Shown here one piece after another: positions 21,833 to 33,729 of a stretch of DNA of 64,000 bases; the first letter of the stretch is position 1, and each line of letters starts with the position of its first letter. The DNA is from Euborellia annulipes (lineage: Eukaryota > Arthropoda > Insecta > Dermaptera > Anisolabididae), in NCBI GenBank assembly GCA_023213315.1, contig JAKCPI010026338.1, positions 51,836-115,835 on the forward strand. Reading direction: 5' to 3'. The notes beneath the pieces were generated by a model. That model saw only the letters and a program-made list of their open reading frames with translations, had not been told where the DNA came from and ran no database searches. The position numbers were made by a program, and so were the translations under genes.

Positions 21833-21944
21833 CGAGTAGCAAGTATAAGATAATATTTTTGTACATATCAAAGTAAAAATAAATTGTATATTTTTAATTG
21901 CAATGAATATTAAAATACCTAAGATCTTGTATAATTGACAATAC

Positions 21945-21988
21945 TTGCCCTGATAAAGGTCGTGATTGGAGACCGAAACGTCGGCAAA
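21945..21988 (+). ncRNA. Hammerhead-like motif with core G8 changed
   Basis: TTGCC, CTGATAA (G8 to A), stem II GGTC/GACC, GAAAC, GTC, GGCAA. Stem I TTGCC/GGCAA is perfect. The change is at the catalytic G8, so activity is unlikely. Confidence 0.6.
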
Positions 21989-22781
21989 TAGTAAATTAAA
22001 TAAAATTTTTTATTTAATCTCCTGGCTGCAAAGTTGCTGCGAATATTGATTAAATCTCCACAACCATAAAACATCAAGTTCTTGGAGAAAAAAAAAAAAA
22101 AAAAAAAAAACAACGACGACTAAGAAAAAATTTCAGTTTTAGAGGTGCTACCCAAAATAATAATTTTTCAAGATGTTTCCCTGTTGAACACGCAAATAAT
22201 AAAGATTAAAATACAGTAAGTAGTACAAACCATTCCACTTATTTCTATTGTAAATAAGAACAAATGTACGTAAATGTTCTTCCTATACCTAATTAATTAT
22301 CGCATACGTGGACCGAGTATCGATACGAGTATTTTTGACCGATACTTACTTGGTACTCGATTCCAAAGTATCGTAGTAAGTATTTACTCGTATCGTTTCA
22401 TCCCTATCTATCAAAATCTCGACATCGAATTTTTGACATGAATCCAATACTTTCTCTATATATTAACATATATATAGAGGTAAGAGAAAGTAAAAAATGT
22501 TATTAACTTCTATGACTGAAATATGTTTCAATAGTTGCTTGTGTGAAATATGTTCCTTTTAACTTTTAAACATCTAGGCCCAGCCCTAAGAAACAAACAG
22601 CTTCGATGATTACTGCTTCTTTTTATCAGGGAGCCCTAGCCAAAGCGCTAGCAAGGGGCAGTATAAATGGAAGACAGTGGGAATGAAGGAGTTAAAAGAA
22701 TGGTTGAATAAAAAGTTTGAGAAACGCTGTTTATAATTATTCAATACATTTAATTCTTGTTTTGTTTATATTCTTAACTTT

Positions 22782-23126
22782 TTTTTTTAACAAGACATGT
22801 GAGTGTTTTTTATTGGTGAGGCCAAACATCCCATGACCCCCGGGAATTGAACCCAGGATCACCGCCTTTCCGGGGCATAGGCGTGCTATCCAATGCACCA
22901 GGCCACCGGATCCTCGACCTGCACCAATAAAACTCACTTCCACTTCGGCACGACTAACTGCATATAAAGGGAAGTGAGTTTTATTGGTGCAGGTCGAGGG
23001 TCCGGTGGTCTGGGGCAATGGATAGCACGCCTATGCTCCAGAAAGGCGGAGATCCTGGGTTCGATTCCCGAGGGTCATGGGATGTTTGGCCTCACCAATA
23101 AAAAACACTCACAGTCTTGTTAAATA
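22782..23126. mobile_element. Head-to-head pair of tRNA-like SINEs
   Basis: Two inverted copies (minus 22789-22946, plus 22970-23118) around a 23-bp spacer. The plus copy has GTGGTCTGGGGCAATGGATA (A-box side) and CTGGGTTCGATTCCCGAGGG (B-box), then GATGTTTGGCCTCACCAATA and an AACACTCAC end. Flanked by short ACAAGAC/GTCTTGT inversions. Its head is too diverged and its body too long for an active tRNA gene. Confidence 0.6.
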
Positions 23127-23493
23127 TATCTATGACTCGTTAAGTCCTAATCGAGGTGTTTTGAATACTATTATCTTATTCAAATATATAGATCTCGAAA
23201 AATATTTAGCCTTATTCTTAACATTGATATTATAATTAATTTATTCTAAAATTGGAACAATAAATTATGACGCTATTTCAAAATTTTTTATCACAAAAAA
23301 AAAAAAAAAAATTAAACTCTAAAAGTAGGATATTAAAAATATTTTTGTTGGCGTTTTGAAGCCCCTCAATAGTGAGTTTGATATCAGTGGCAAGTGGAAT
23401 TAATCTATGTTGAGAAATTGAAGAAAATAAAAATAATATTTATGATAAAAAAAATAAGACTTCTAATTGTAGTTATCGTCACAGGCCTCTATA

Positions 23494-26400
23494 TTATCCA
23501 AGTCTATACATTCTCGAAGGATTGATGACAACATCTACATATGCTTCAAGTGATTTTTTGTTATTTTTATAAAGAAAGTACTCAATTTTATAAGTCTTTG
23601 CAGGAATAGTTAGTGGAGGTAAATATTCTTCTTTAAGACACTCATATCCATTTGTTTGATAATAACCCTAAAAAAAAGAAATATTTTTATTTTTTAGTTT
23701 CCGGGGGCGTTCTAATAATTGAAAGTGAATAGAAACGAGAAGATTTGAGGAATTAAACAGAATTGACAGTGAGGAGAACAAAGAGAGGGTTTCAAACCCT
23801 CCTCCATCCCCCGAAATCCCTAAAAATAAATAAAAATAAATATCTCGAAACATTAGACGCATAAAAGGGCGCCTCTCATTACTTTTGCCCGTCGTGGGGA
23901 AATCAAAAAATTCTGGTGTGTTTAACGCACAGCACACAACTTTCTCCTCATTTTCTTCTTTGATAATTAAAAGTAGGGTCCGACCGAAACAAGATTTTCA
24001 GCCGAAACCGAAACCGAATTTCGGCCTCAATCTTAGTTTCGGTCGCAACCGTAACCGAAAACAAAACTTGTTATTTCCTATACAATTCATATTATTTTAC
24101 CTTTTCAACTTTGCCCATCAACCGAAGGTTGGGCAAGTAAAGTTAATGTAATCGTAAAAAAATCGAAATTGATCTGAAGCTGACAAAAGGAGGTCGCGAG
24201 AATCCATTTAAGTAGTTTTTGGAATGATATATTGGTCCCCCCCTAGAGCCCCCCCCCCCCAAATGTTCCGATGTTTACCAAAAGCTTTTCAGTTCTTGGC
24301 CTCTACCCCTAGTTGATGTGTGCAAAATTTCAAAACAAACAATCTACGGTTGATGGGCAAAGTTAAAAAGTGTACTTCAACGTGTATGTTTTACGAAAAA
24401 AAATTTATTAATATACTTTTTAAATAATTTTTAATTAAAAGTGTTCCAGTTAATTTTTTGAAATTCGAAAAAACTGAAAAAGTAAAGCTAAATTTAGTAC
24501 TTTTTGGCCGATTTTGTTTAAAAGCTTATTTTAACTGCCCTAGAGGGCACCTAACTTAAATATAAAATTTCAATCTCGTAGCTCAGTTCCTTCATGCCAC
24601 AGACAGACAGACAGACAGACTTTTTTGGGATTAAGAGGACCTTGAAACGTCCATCAAAATCTCGACATCAAATTTTTGAAATATAATTTTCGGGAACAAG
24701 TAAGGTCTTATGAAAATAAGATAGCTATTATGTTTCGATCCGGGAATTTATTGGAATGTAAAATTATATGTAATACAGGCGTAAGATGAGAAAAACAAAA
24801 GAAAGTAAAAAGAAAAATGTCAACATTAAGTAGACCTACCTTATTAATTGGACACTTTAGTGGAAATCCTATGCCCTTTGCAAAATATGGATAGGCAATC
24901 TTTTCATTTTTAACTATATCACAACAATTCATCCTCTTAAATTTAGCAAATGATGATACCCATTTGCCATTTTTTTTTTCTTTAATCAACATTTCACACT
25001 GGAATTAAAGAAATTATTTATTTACAAATAATGTAGACATACATGCAGGCCTGCTTATAGAGAGGACTATACCCCCAGGAAGCGGGCCCTTTAAGCTCAA
25101 ATCTTAAAACCCTTAAGATTATGTAGCCCCGGGGCCCGTCAAGTCTGACTGCAGTCCTGCATATATCGTCACCTGAATTGCGTAGTGGCGTATCTCAATT
25201 TCTATCATTTTTCAGGAGAGCTGTTTATAGTTCGTGTTGTTATATTAAATGTATAGATATGCAAAACCAAAAAACCTAAATAATACGAAAAAACATGGAA
25301 ATAGATTCGTCACTTTGTGATAATGTAAAGAACGCCAGGACACGGCCATACCCGTTGTATCTCAATTTTTGATTTTTTTGCGATACGTCACTACGTGTTC
25401 CAAGCGACGATATGTAACTCTTACATGTGTATTCTGGCTCTTATATTCATGGTATTGGTTATAGCAGTCTTAGCAAAACTGATCTCTTGGGTCGCCATGA
25501 AAATATATTATATTAATATGTATATTAATTTTTCGCTATTAGTCGAAAAATTAAAGTTAGGAGTTTTAATTACACTGACAAACAGCCACAGACATTTTCT
25601 AATGCCGTTTTTCATGCTGATTACAAATCTGAAAACCATTTTTCTCTATCACATCAGGTTTTCAAGATATACACAAAAACATATGAATGTGTGTCTGGAA
25701 GAAGGGCATATGTTACATTTTTCAAATATTGTGTTTTTTTACGGATGAAGGTAAAATGGGACTTGGCTCAACAGGTGGAAGTGGCTTTAGTAATTTTTTT
25801 AGTCAAAAATGGAAGAAGGTCATGTGAACTTTAGCAATTAATTAGTTCCTTAACATGAGCAACTTCAGTTTTTCGCTTGTCCTGTAAAACTTTAAAATTG
25901 TAACTTATGCCCTTCTTCCAGACACCCATTCATATATTTTTTAATCCCAATCTAAAATCGATTTTGAGCATCGATTTTCGATTCAAACTCGAATCGATTC
26001 AGGATTTTGAAAAAATCGATTTTTGACCGTCGATTTTCGATTTTACTTATGAAAAAAACACCCCTTTTTTGCGAATATTTTAGCATGATTTTAGGGGTCG
26101 CTACCGTCCTTTAAAGTTTAGGTCTATTCAAATACATTGAGGAATTAGCCTTAATAGTCCAGTCGATATAACTTTTTACCTGGAAAGGAAAGTATTCCGA
26201 AGTTAATGAAATTTTCACAGGTTATTTGAGGGTACTCTAGGATGCCTATCGTAAGTCCTCGACCTTGAGGGCCCTGTGCTAACTTAGAAGGGGAGAGGGG
26301 TGCAAAAACTTTTTTGGACTTTTTTTATGTACCAAATTTTAGCAAATTTAATGCTCTACAACGTTGCATGGGACTATAGTGGACAAAATATGCCCAGATT

Positions 26401-26954
26401 ACGAAATGTAATATGACCATCGACTAAACTATCGCTCGACTAAAAATCGCAAGCGCTTAGCCTAAATTGGAAAATAAAATCTCTATCTATATGGTTGTTA
26501 TCATACCGGATTTTTTTAATATTTCCCATTTGTAATTAATAAATCGGACTTTAATTCAACCTTGTAATTTACAAATTCAGGCCTGACTTTATGATTTTTA
26601 TATTACAAATACAAACTTAAATAAAAGTTAGTTAAAATTTTACTAGGTTTCATCTCAATTTAGCTTAATTATTTTACCTCATAATTGTCCGCTTCATTTA
26701 TATCATTAACCATAGTGAAATTTGCTCCAAAACATTTTTTTCCATCTTTATCCACCTGAATGTCTATCAAATGCAATTCAAATACACTTTGATCATTGTA
26801 CACTACCTGATAATGTCCCACTTCAATCTCATAAAGCCTTTGCTGAAATTCATTCAAATTTTAAAAGCAAAATTTTACGTTAAATAATATTCATATTTAC
26901 CGGTGTAACAAAATTTAAGAAGAGAGAAGAACTAAGTAAAAATATAAATTTCAT
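23494..26954 (-). CDS. Secreted ML/DUF1091-like protein, paralogue 3
   Basis: Minus-strand exons 26901-26954, 26678-26842, 24840-24998 and 23494-23667; 183 residues, all phase 0. The signal peptide is identical at the protein level to that of paralogue 2. Exon 2 has GKKCFGANFTMVND (Cys and sequon). Exon 3 has an initial Cys, KKNGKW, FKRMNCC, KNEK and FPLKCP. Exon 4 begins GYYQTNGYEC and ends MYRLG. It is the closest relative of paralogue 2: flanking DNA upstream (26412-27090 versus 17950-18620) and downstream is also shared, so the duplicated unit is larger than the gene. Intron 2 lacks the LINE found in paralogue 2. All exons are intact. Confidence 0.8.
23974..24085 (+). mobile_element. One-ended copy of the TAGGGTCCGACC hAT-like family
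   Basis: TAGGGTCCGACCGAAACAAG and about 110 bp more match the left half of the element at 1579-1910; the right end is absent. It sits in intron 3 of paralogue 3. Confidence 0.6.
24107..24364. mobile_element. MITE with AACTTTGCCCATCAACCG ends
   Basis: AACTTTGCCCATCAACCG at 24107 is exactly inverted at 24347-24364 (CGGTTGATGGGCAAAGTT), 258 bp in all. No coding content; no clear duplication; superfamily unknown. A family H fragment follows at 24430-24690. Confidence 0.6.
25676..25940. repeat. Inverted repeat, ~45-bp arms
   Basis: CATATGAATGTGTGTCTGGA and GAAGAAGGGCATATGTTAC (25680-25718) are inverted around 25895-25935 (GTAACTTATGCCCTTCTTCC). The 170-bp interior is unique. It lies in intron 2 of paralogue 3. 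Possibly a solo MITE. Confidence 0.5.
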
Positions 26955-27269
26955 TTTTGTTAAAATAACAAGTAAATACAAACAAAATAAACAATTTTCT
27001 GATTATTTATACCTTCCAAAAATGTATTATATCCGGGATATGATAATTATAGGATAATTATTTTGAAGAATAGCCTTTTATCAATCTATGTGAATGCCAA
27101 TTTCATACAATACTTGTAAACTAAAAGAATTAATAATAAAATTTGAATAAAAAAAATAATTCAGTCTGCCATGAAATGAGTCTTCCATTTCAAAAAGTGC
27201 CTAATTGACAATAAATGAAAAGTTGAGATTTTAATTGCATGTTGTTCGCACAACTGAAATATACATTTA

Positions 27270-28573
27270 AAAATCTGGTGTGACTGGTCGCACAGCACAA
27301 ACTTTCTCTTACCCTTTGGCAAGAGAAAGTTGTGTTCTGTGCTTGTCACCCCAGATTTTTTGTGTCGCGATATATTTAGTTTCCGACAGTTCGGCACATT
27401 CGAATTTCAAGATGTAAAATTTATAAGTATGGAAAAATATTTATATTTTGTTACCATGGCAACCATTTCTCCTAACTTTTCTATGGAGTACAGGAGTAAA
27501 GTGGTATTCAGAAGATTTCAATGACAAAATGAGAATATACATTTGAAAGAGCATCTAAAAAATAATTGATTTATGAATTAAAAAAAAAAATCGTTGGAGC
27601 CAATTTTGAGAAAATCGAAAAAAACTGAAAAAGTACATCAGTAAAGTACTAGTACCTTTGGTCGATTTTGATCAAAAGCTTCGTGTCACGCCTCAGGTGG
27701 GTGCCTAACTTAAATCAAAAATTTCATCCTCCTAGCTCAATTCCTTCATGCTTTAAATTGAACCCCAGACAGACAGACCATGTCGCGAAAACCACTTTTT
27801 TACTTTCTCTTACCTATGTATATATGTAATATATATATAGAGAGAAAGTATTGGATTCATGTCAAAAATTCGATGTCGAGATTTTGATGGATCTTCACGT
27901 TTTGAGGTCCCCTGAATCCAAAAAAGTGGTTTTCGCGACATGGTCTGTCTGTGTGTCTGTGTGTGTGTGTATGTGTTCAATTTTAAGCATGAAGGAATTG
28001 AGCTACGAGGATGAAATTCTATATTTAACTTAAACACCCCCAGGGACCGGAAAAATAAGCTTTTAATCAAAATCGGCCAAAGAGTACTAGTACTTTACTG
28101 ATGTATTTTTTCAGTTTTTTTCGATTTTCTCAAAATTTGCTCCAACGATTTTTTTTAAAAATTCAAAAATCAATTAATTTTTCGATTCTCTTTAAAATGT
28201 ATATTCTCATTTTGCAATTGAAATCTTCTGAAGACCACTTTACTCTTGTATTTCATAGGGAAGATAGGAGAAATGGTTGCTATGGCAACAAAATATAAAT
28301 ATTTTGCCATACTTATAAATTTTACATCTGAATGTTCCGTACTGTCGGGAACTAAATATATGTCGACACAAAAAATCTGGTGTGACAAGCACAGAACAGA
28401 ACTTTCGATTACCGAAGGTAAGAGAAAGTTGTGTGCTGTGCGCCAGTCACACCAGATTCTTGGATTTAGGGGACCTCAAAACGAGTATATACATCAAAAT
28501 CTCGACATCTAATTTTTGACATGAATCCAATCACTCTATATATTAACATATATATAGAGGTAAGAGAAAGTAA
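27270..28573. mobile_element. Inverted pair of family H elements plus a third fragment
   Basis: A plus-strand copy (27270-27799) stops at CGAAAACCACTTTTTT and is joined to a complete minus-strand copy (27800-28459) beginning TACTTTCTCTTACC and ending with the terminal palindrome. A plus-strand 3' fragment follows (28460-28573, GGATTTAGGGGACCTCAAAA to GGTAAGAGAAAGTA). It lies between paralogues 3 and 4. Confidence 0.8.
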
Positions 28574-28647
28574 AAATAGTTTTTCAGTGAAAAGAGTTGA
28601 TAAATCCTATTTAAAACAAATACTGAAAATCTAGTATAAATTCAAAT

Positions 28648-28906
28648 CAAGGGCGGATCCAGAGGTGTTTCTCAGGGGAGAAGGTAATCTGGTGTGACTC
28701 GTAGCACGTCACACAATTTTTTTCTTAATTTCGTAATTTAAAGGCGCATTCTGTCTGTACTTGTTTGCCAGAATATAAATACAAATCATTTTCAAGTATT
28801 AATTTTTAAAATTTTACATTCAAAATAAATTTTTTGGCGAAATTTTTTTTTTAATCTCGGGGGGGGGGGTAATTACCCCCTTAGCCCCCCTTTGTATCCG
28901 CCCTTG
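28648..28906. mobile_element. hAT-like family B element (GGGCGGATCC ends)
   Basis: CAAGGGCGGATCC ... ATCCGCCCTTG, 259 bp, flanked by ATTCAAAT and ATTCAAAC (28640-28647, 28907-28914). Just inside the left end lies TAATCTGGTGTGACTCGTAG, a piece of the family H hairpin. A G/C run precedes the right end. Confidence 0.8.
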
Positions 28907-29145
28907 ATTCAAACCGGGCCTAGTTACATTTCATTCCATCTCCAAAACTATTTTGTTTCAAACAAAAATATTGTTCCAAAACTACTTGCTTGCTAACATA
29001 AAGATGGCGACTTTGATGAAGTCAATTCCAAAACTTGCTCATTGCAATGAATAATATTAGCTTCCACAAAAGTGTATATTTTGGTATACTGTAGGACACT
29101 TTTATAGTGAAGACCTATAATTCTAGTCTTTTTAATAATTATTAT

Positions 29146-29288
29146 TGCCCTCGGGGTTTGGTGTAGAGGTTAGCGTGCTAACCAAAAGTCGCGGGTTCGG
29201 ACCCCAGGCAGTCCGATGATTTTATTTAAGTCATTTGGATACCAAATTTGGCTGTGTGTATGTGTGTGTGAGTATGAGTGTGAATGAA
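29146..29288 (+). mobile_element. Family S SINE with internal deletion
   Basis: GCCCTCGGGGTTTGGTGTAG, TTAGCGTGCTAACC, CGGGTTCGGACCCCAGGCAG, then the body jumps from the palindrome to the TGTGTGTGAGTATGAGTGTG tail. The middle (about 100 bp) is missing. A 5' hairpin fragment of family H abuts at 29290-29334. Confidence 0.75.
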
Positions 29289-29334
29289 AAAAATCTGGTG
29301 TGACTGGCGCACAGCACACAACTTTCTCTTACCT

Positions 29335-29664
29335 TACATCAGGGGAGCACGCATTAAAATCACAATTTAGATCACCAAGAATTATAAAATTTTGATAATG
29401 GGAGACGAAATCATAATATATTTTCCAAGGCAGTGAAGAAGCCAACCTTAGGGGGCCGATACACCACACAATCAAGTAACTTAATTTTAGGCGTAGATAC
29501 CTCAAGCACCAGGATTTTAACAAGTGAAGTCCTGTTGGCATATTGTTCAGAACTATAATACATAGAGGACGGCAGGTAAGGGATTTTGATACATAGGCAG
29601 CAACGCCACCACCCCTCTTTATAGTTCGATCGCATCTAAACACATTAAAATCATCATCGGGGTT
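29335..29664 (-). pseudogene. LINE endonuclease-domain fragment
   Basis: Minus-strand frames read FRCDRTIKRGGGVAAYVSKS, then (frame change) KLLDCVVYRPPKVGFFTALE, then FIILGDLNCDFNACSPDV. These are the GGGVAxYV, YRPP and GDLNxD blocks of the apurinic-type endonuclease of Jockey-like LINEs; GDLN is a catalytic motif. At least two frameshifts. The 3' parts are absent. Confidence 0.8.
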
Positions 29665-30128
29665 TAAAAGGCCTTTGATGTCAAAAAGGACCTTAAATTT
29701 AAAAAAAGGACATAGGAAGGTGATGAGGGAGACAGAAGACTTGAATAAAAAGTTTGAGAAACGCTGTTTTTCAAATTATTCAATACATTTAATTCTTGTT
29801 TTGTTTATATTCTTTACATTGATATTATAATTAATTTATCCTAAAATTGTAATAATAAATTATGACGCTATTTCAAAATTTGTTTAGCCAATATCACAAA
29901 AAAAATTAAACTCTAAAAGTAGGAAATTAAAAATATTTTTGTTGAGTTTTGAAGTCACTTAGTGAGTGAAAAATCAGCATGTTTGATATCATTGGGAAAA
30001 AAAATTTTAAGACCGACAACGCAAAACAATCTATAGCTAAGCCATTAGGCAACATAGTGAAAAGTGAAAGCAGTAAATAAAAATAATAAAATTTCTGATA
30101 CTCTCTAGCTATCGTCATTTACAATATA

Positions 30129-31940
30129 TTATCCATGTCTATATGTTCTCGAACGATTAATCGAAATAACTAAAAATCCTTGAGCTAATGTTTTGTTACC
30201 TTTATAAAGAAAGAACTCAAGTTTATAAGTTCTTTGAGGAACAGGTACTGGAGGTAAATATTCATCTTTAATACACTCAAATCCACTTGTTTGATAATAA
30301 CCCTGAAAAAAATGAAATATTTTTATCTCTCTTGTCTTGACTGAGACAATTCTCTAAAGCAATGAAAGAATTTAATAAAATATTGTTTATTCCTCTAAAT
30401 CTAAAATGTATAGAAAAGACCAGAGCCTGTTAATCTACCATATACACTATTTATTTACAAATATTTCTGGTTGCACAATGCCACCCATCGTCAGTGCTTC
30501 TGTTGATAATTTACAAATTTAACAACAAATTAATTTGAAAATGGCAAACATTTATATGATCGGAGTGAAAAAATTCCGCTACCAAAACTATTTTCTGCAC
30601 TGACGATGTGTGATCTTTCATCGGTATTTGAAAGAACCTGTGGTCGACCTCTTCTGCGTGCATTTTTTACTGTTGGCGTGTACGAAATCGATGAATAATA
30701 GTTAAAATCGTTGAAAGGGATTGACCAACAATTGGAGGGTCCAGAATACAAGTGAACCAAGTCCACTTTATTTACTTTTGAGCTACAGAGGTTTAAAGTT
30801 AAAGCTTCATAACAAAATTACCTGTTAACATTTTTTAAAAGTCAAGCCAAGCCGATATTTTCAGAACTAGGACTTGGTTCATTATTACACAGAAATTGTA
30901 CATAGTTAGTGCATGTTATAGCGTTGCTAACTCTAAAATGACAAAAAGTGGACTTGGTTCACTTGTATTCTGAGCCCTCCAATTGTTGAAATTTTTGTGT
31001 GACTTTATATTGATTATTAAGTCTACACCCCTGAGTAAAGCAGTATTTATTTTTTGACCCGGGATTATAAAAAAGAAAGAAGTACCTTTTTAATCGGACA
31101 CATTAGTGGAAATCCAATTAGTTTAGCAAAATGTGGGTAAGCATACTTTTCATTTTTAACCGGAATACAACAATTGATTCTATTAAATTTAACAAACACT
31201 GGCACCCATTTCCCATTTTTTTTTGCTTTAGCCGTCATTTGACACTGAAAAAAAAGAAATTATTCATTTATAAAATATCTGGACATACATGTAAATAATA
31301 TTTATTTCGGAGGTGAAACCTGGTTGTTTCCAAAGAATGGGACAACTCTGGTTTTTCGTTTCCCAAGGTTTGAGCCAACCTTGTTTTTTTTTGTTTCTTG
31401 AGCCTGGGTACATTGTTACCATCCCAAGGCTAGGGACGATTGGTCCAAGCCTGGTCCAAGCCTTACCCAATTGTGTATTCCTACCAAGGTATAGACACAT
31501 GATTTGTAAGACGTCAGGTCAAAAAAAATAATTAAAATAAACATTGCATGATGTGTTATTATTATCAGACCAACAAGTCGCGACCTAATCTTAAAACATT
31601 TATTCAGAAGTTAGTTAAAATTTTACTAGGTTTCACCTCAATTTAGCTGAATTATTATTTTACCTCATAATTGTCCGCTTCGTTTATATCTTTAAAAAGA
31701 GTGAAATTTCCCCCATAACATTGTTTTCCATCCTTATTCACCTCGACGTCTATCAAATGTACATCAAATACACTGCGATCATTATACACTTCCTGATAAT
31801 TTACAACTTCTATCTCATAAAGACTTTCCTGAAATTGATTCAATAATTAAAAACAAAATTTTACTTTAAATAATATTTATATTTACCGATGTAACAAAAT
31901 TTAAGAAAATAGAAGTGGTAATTAAAAATATCAATATCAT
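30129..31940 (-). CDS. Secreted ML/DUF1091-like protein, paralogue 4
   Basis: The most compact copy. Minus-strand exons 31887-31940, 31664-31828, 31086-31244 and 30129-30302; 183 residues, all phase 0. The signal peptide is MILIFLITTSIFLNFVTS. Exon 2 begins ESLYEIEV and has GKQCYGGNFTLFKD (Cys and sequon). Exon 3 is CQMTAKAKKNGKWVPVF with FNRINCC, KNEK, FPLMCP. Exon 4 begins GYYQTSGFEC, has LPPVPVPQRTYKLEF, and ends TYRHG. Introns are 58, 419 and 783 bp with little transposon load. No defects are seen. It shares exon 2 and exon 1 changes with paralogue 5, forming a second subgroup distinct from paralogues 2 and 3. Confidence 0.8.
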
Positions 31941-32307
31941 TTTTGTTAAAATGACAAAAAAAAAAGATTTTCGGGTTCTTTATACCTTCCAAAAATGTAT
32001 ATCCGGGATATGATAATTATTTGGAATAATAGCTTTTTATCGAGCTATTAGAATACTAATTACACACAAATGTTTTTTTATTTATTTATTGTGCCTTTTA
32101 TCAGTCCAACACACAAAAGTTGTGATTCAAAAAATTCATATTTTTGATAATTAACCTGTGAAAAAAATAAATCATGAATAGCCAGCCACAAAATTAAAAT
32201 AATAACCGCCACATGCCAGGAACTTTAAAGGACAAGATTAATAACCTTAAAACCAACAGATATGATCTCGGTCCCCTGTCACCAAGGACAGAAACAGGTA
32301 ATTACTC

Positions 32308-32600
32308 CAGTGGCGTAACGTTTTTTATCTGGGCCCCCGCGCAACATTTTTTTGGGGGCCCATTATTAAAGAAAATATTTTACATGTAAAAACCATGAAA
32401 TTTGTTTTCTAAAGCCCGTCGTACAGGAGGACATTTTTCAAGCCACTTCTGGCTCCGTAAAAATGTCTTCGTGTACAGGGGCGCCGGAACGAATTTGAAT
32501 CAGGGGGGGGGGCAAAAACATTTGTTTTAGTAAATTAAAATTATTTAATATGTTCAAATAGTATAAAACAAAAACAAATCTACTATAAAGCTTTAAAAAT
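32308..32600. mobile_element. Two hAT-like left ends, truncated
   Basis: CAGTGGCGTAACG at 32308 and CAGGGGCGCCGGAACG at 32476 are left ends of the families complete at 61711-62038 and 8598-8844. The second matches that copy for about 110 bp (TATAAAACAAAAACAAATC). Neither right end is recognisable. Confidence 0.55.
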
Positions 32601-33189
32601 TTTAAATAAAATCACAATTTTAATAAAATTAAAATTTTAAAAAATTTACTAGTGATTTTATCAAAAATTTTGGAAAAAATTTGGAAAAAAATTAATTTCT
32701 TTTTGAGACATTTCTTTGTCAAGAAAAATGTCTCCCTGTATGACGAAAAGTTTTCGGATCTTGCCAGAAAAATAGCCCGTGTTCTATTTTCTTGGGCCAA
32801 TTCGACGCAAAGAGGGTGCGCAGTAAATCGACCATATCTGGCAACTCCGCTTTTTGGAAATATTTTGGCCTCATAACTAGGGCTCGGATTTATAGGCACT
32901 ATTAATTAATCTTTAAAATAGACAGACAACTAAGCACTAAGAATTATTAAAATAGGCACTTAAAAAGGCATTATTTAAGAAATAATATAAAAAAATTTAA
33001 AAAATTGATGTCTTATTTTTGGAAACAAAGATAAAACATTTACCTCTTTTGCACAGAGTTGGCTGAATATGATTTTGCCATCCGTTGTAAAATTAGATTC
33101 ACCTTTTATCCACTGCCGGAATAAGGCTTCTGTGGTTGATTTTGGTTTCGGCATGGCTTGTCTCTTACAAATTTGACTTAATGGTTCCA

Positions 33190-33466
33190 AGAGCGGATTC
33201 AGAGGTGTTTCTCGGGGGGGGGGGGGGGGTAATCTGGTGTGACTGGTCACATAGCACACAATTTTTTCTTCATTTCGGTAATTTAAAGGCGCATTCTGTA
33301 CTTGTTTGCCAAAATATAAATACAAATCAAATTTTTAAGTACTAATTTTTAAAATTTTGTATTAAAAATAATTTTTTTCGAAAAAAAGTATTTTTTTTTA
33401 AATCTCGGGGGGGAGGGGTAATTACCCCCCCCTTTACCCCCCCCTCCCCTTGTATCCGCCTTTGAC
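33190..33466. mobile_element. hAT-like family B element with perfect TGGTTCCA duplication
   Basis: 277 bp, left end AGAGCGGATTCAGAGGTG, right end ATCCGCCTTTGAC. TGGTTCCA is repeated at 33182-33189 and 33467-33474. It contains AATCTGGTGTGACTGGTCAC (a family H hairpin piece) and long G and C runs near the ends. Confidence 0.85.
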
Positions 33467-33729
33467 TGGTTCCAATGAGAATAGTTAAGGAGAACTCCCC
33501 GAAATAGGCTTTAATTTGTTCATCAAGCCGCTAGGTGGAAACGAGGCGACCCTAGCCGCAGTCTAGCGTTTTTTTGAATTATTAAAAATATATTTCGAGA
33601 TAATCATTTATCTAGCCGCTAGGTGGCGACGGGGTCGTATTTTTGGATGTCCTGGTCATGATCTAAATTTTATTTGATCATGTCGCCAACTAGAGGTGCG
33701 ACAAATGATTATTTCAAAATATTTTCTTG

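Larger units (their letters stand above)
21740..22042. mobile_element. Palindromic unit with divergent hammerhead motifs (pair b)
   Basis: CTTTGCAGCCAGGAGATTAA (21739) is inverted at 22015-22036. The inner parts of the arms are more diverged than in the other pairs. Hammerhead-like motifs lie at 21785-21832 (minus) and 21945-21988 (plus). Confidence 0.65.
21413..22406. mobile_element. hAT-like element with TAGGGATGAAACGATAC ends
   Basis: TAGGGATGAAACGATACC at 21413 and its inverse ending at 22406. Inner repeats of GTATCGAT/ATCGATAC lie near both ends. The ends fit hAT, but a clean 8-bp duplication is not visible. It contains a 3' SINE fragment (21563-21720, plus) and a hammerhead palindrome. 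Confidence 0.65.
21236..22493 (+). mobile_element. Second family H copy, split by a hAT-like element
   Basis: The 3' half of the family is present from TCAAAAGCTTCGTGTCACG to CCTCAAAACGTG (about 21410). It resumes at 22407 (TCTATCAAAATCTCGACATC) and ends GGTAAGAGAAAGTA near 22493. Confidence 0.75.

Noticed and set aside
22999..23078. Functional tRNA gene
   Set aside because: A- and B-box are present, but the acceptor and anticodon stems do not pair well and the sequence continues into a SINE body in an inverted pair.
29927..30118. 63-codon minus-strand frame downstream of gene 4
   Set aside because: Homologous sequence in the other gene flanks does not keep the frame; it is shared non-coding flank.
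32612..32899. Overlapping frames of 74 and 95 codons on opposite strands
   Set aside because: Low-complexity Lys/Phe-rich translation of AT-rich DNA; neither shows a known motif.
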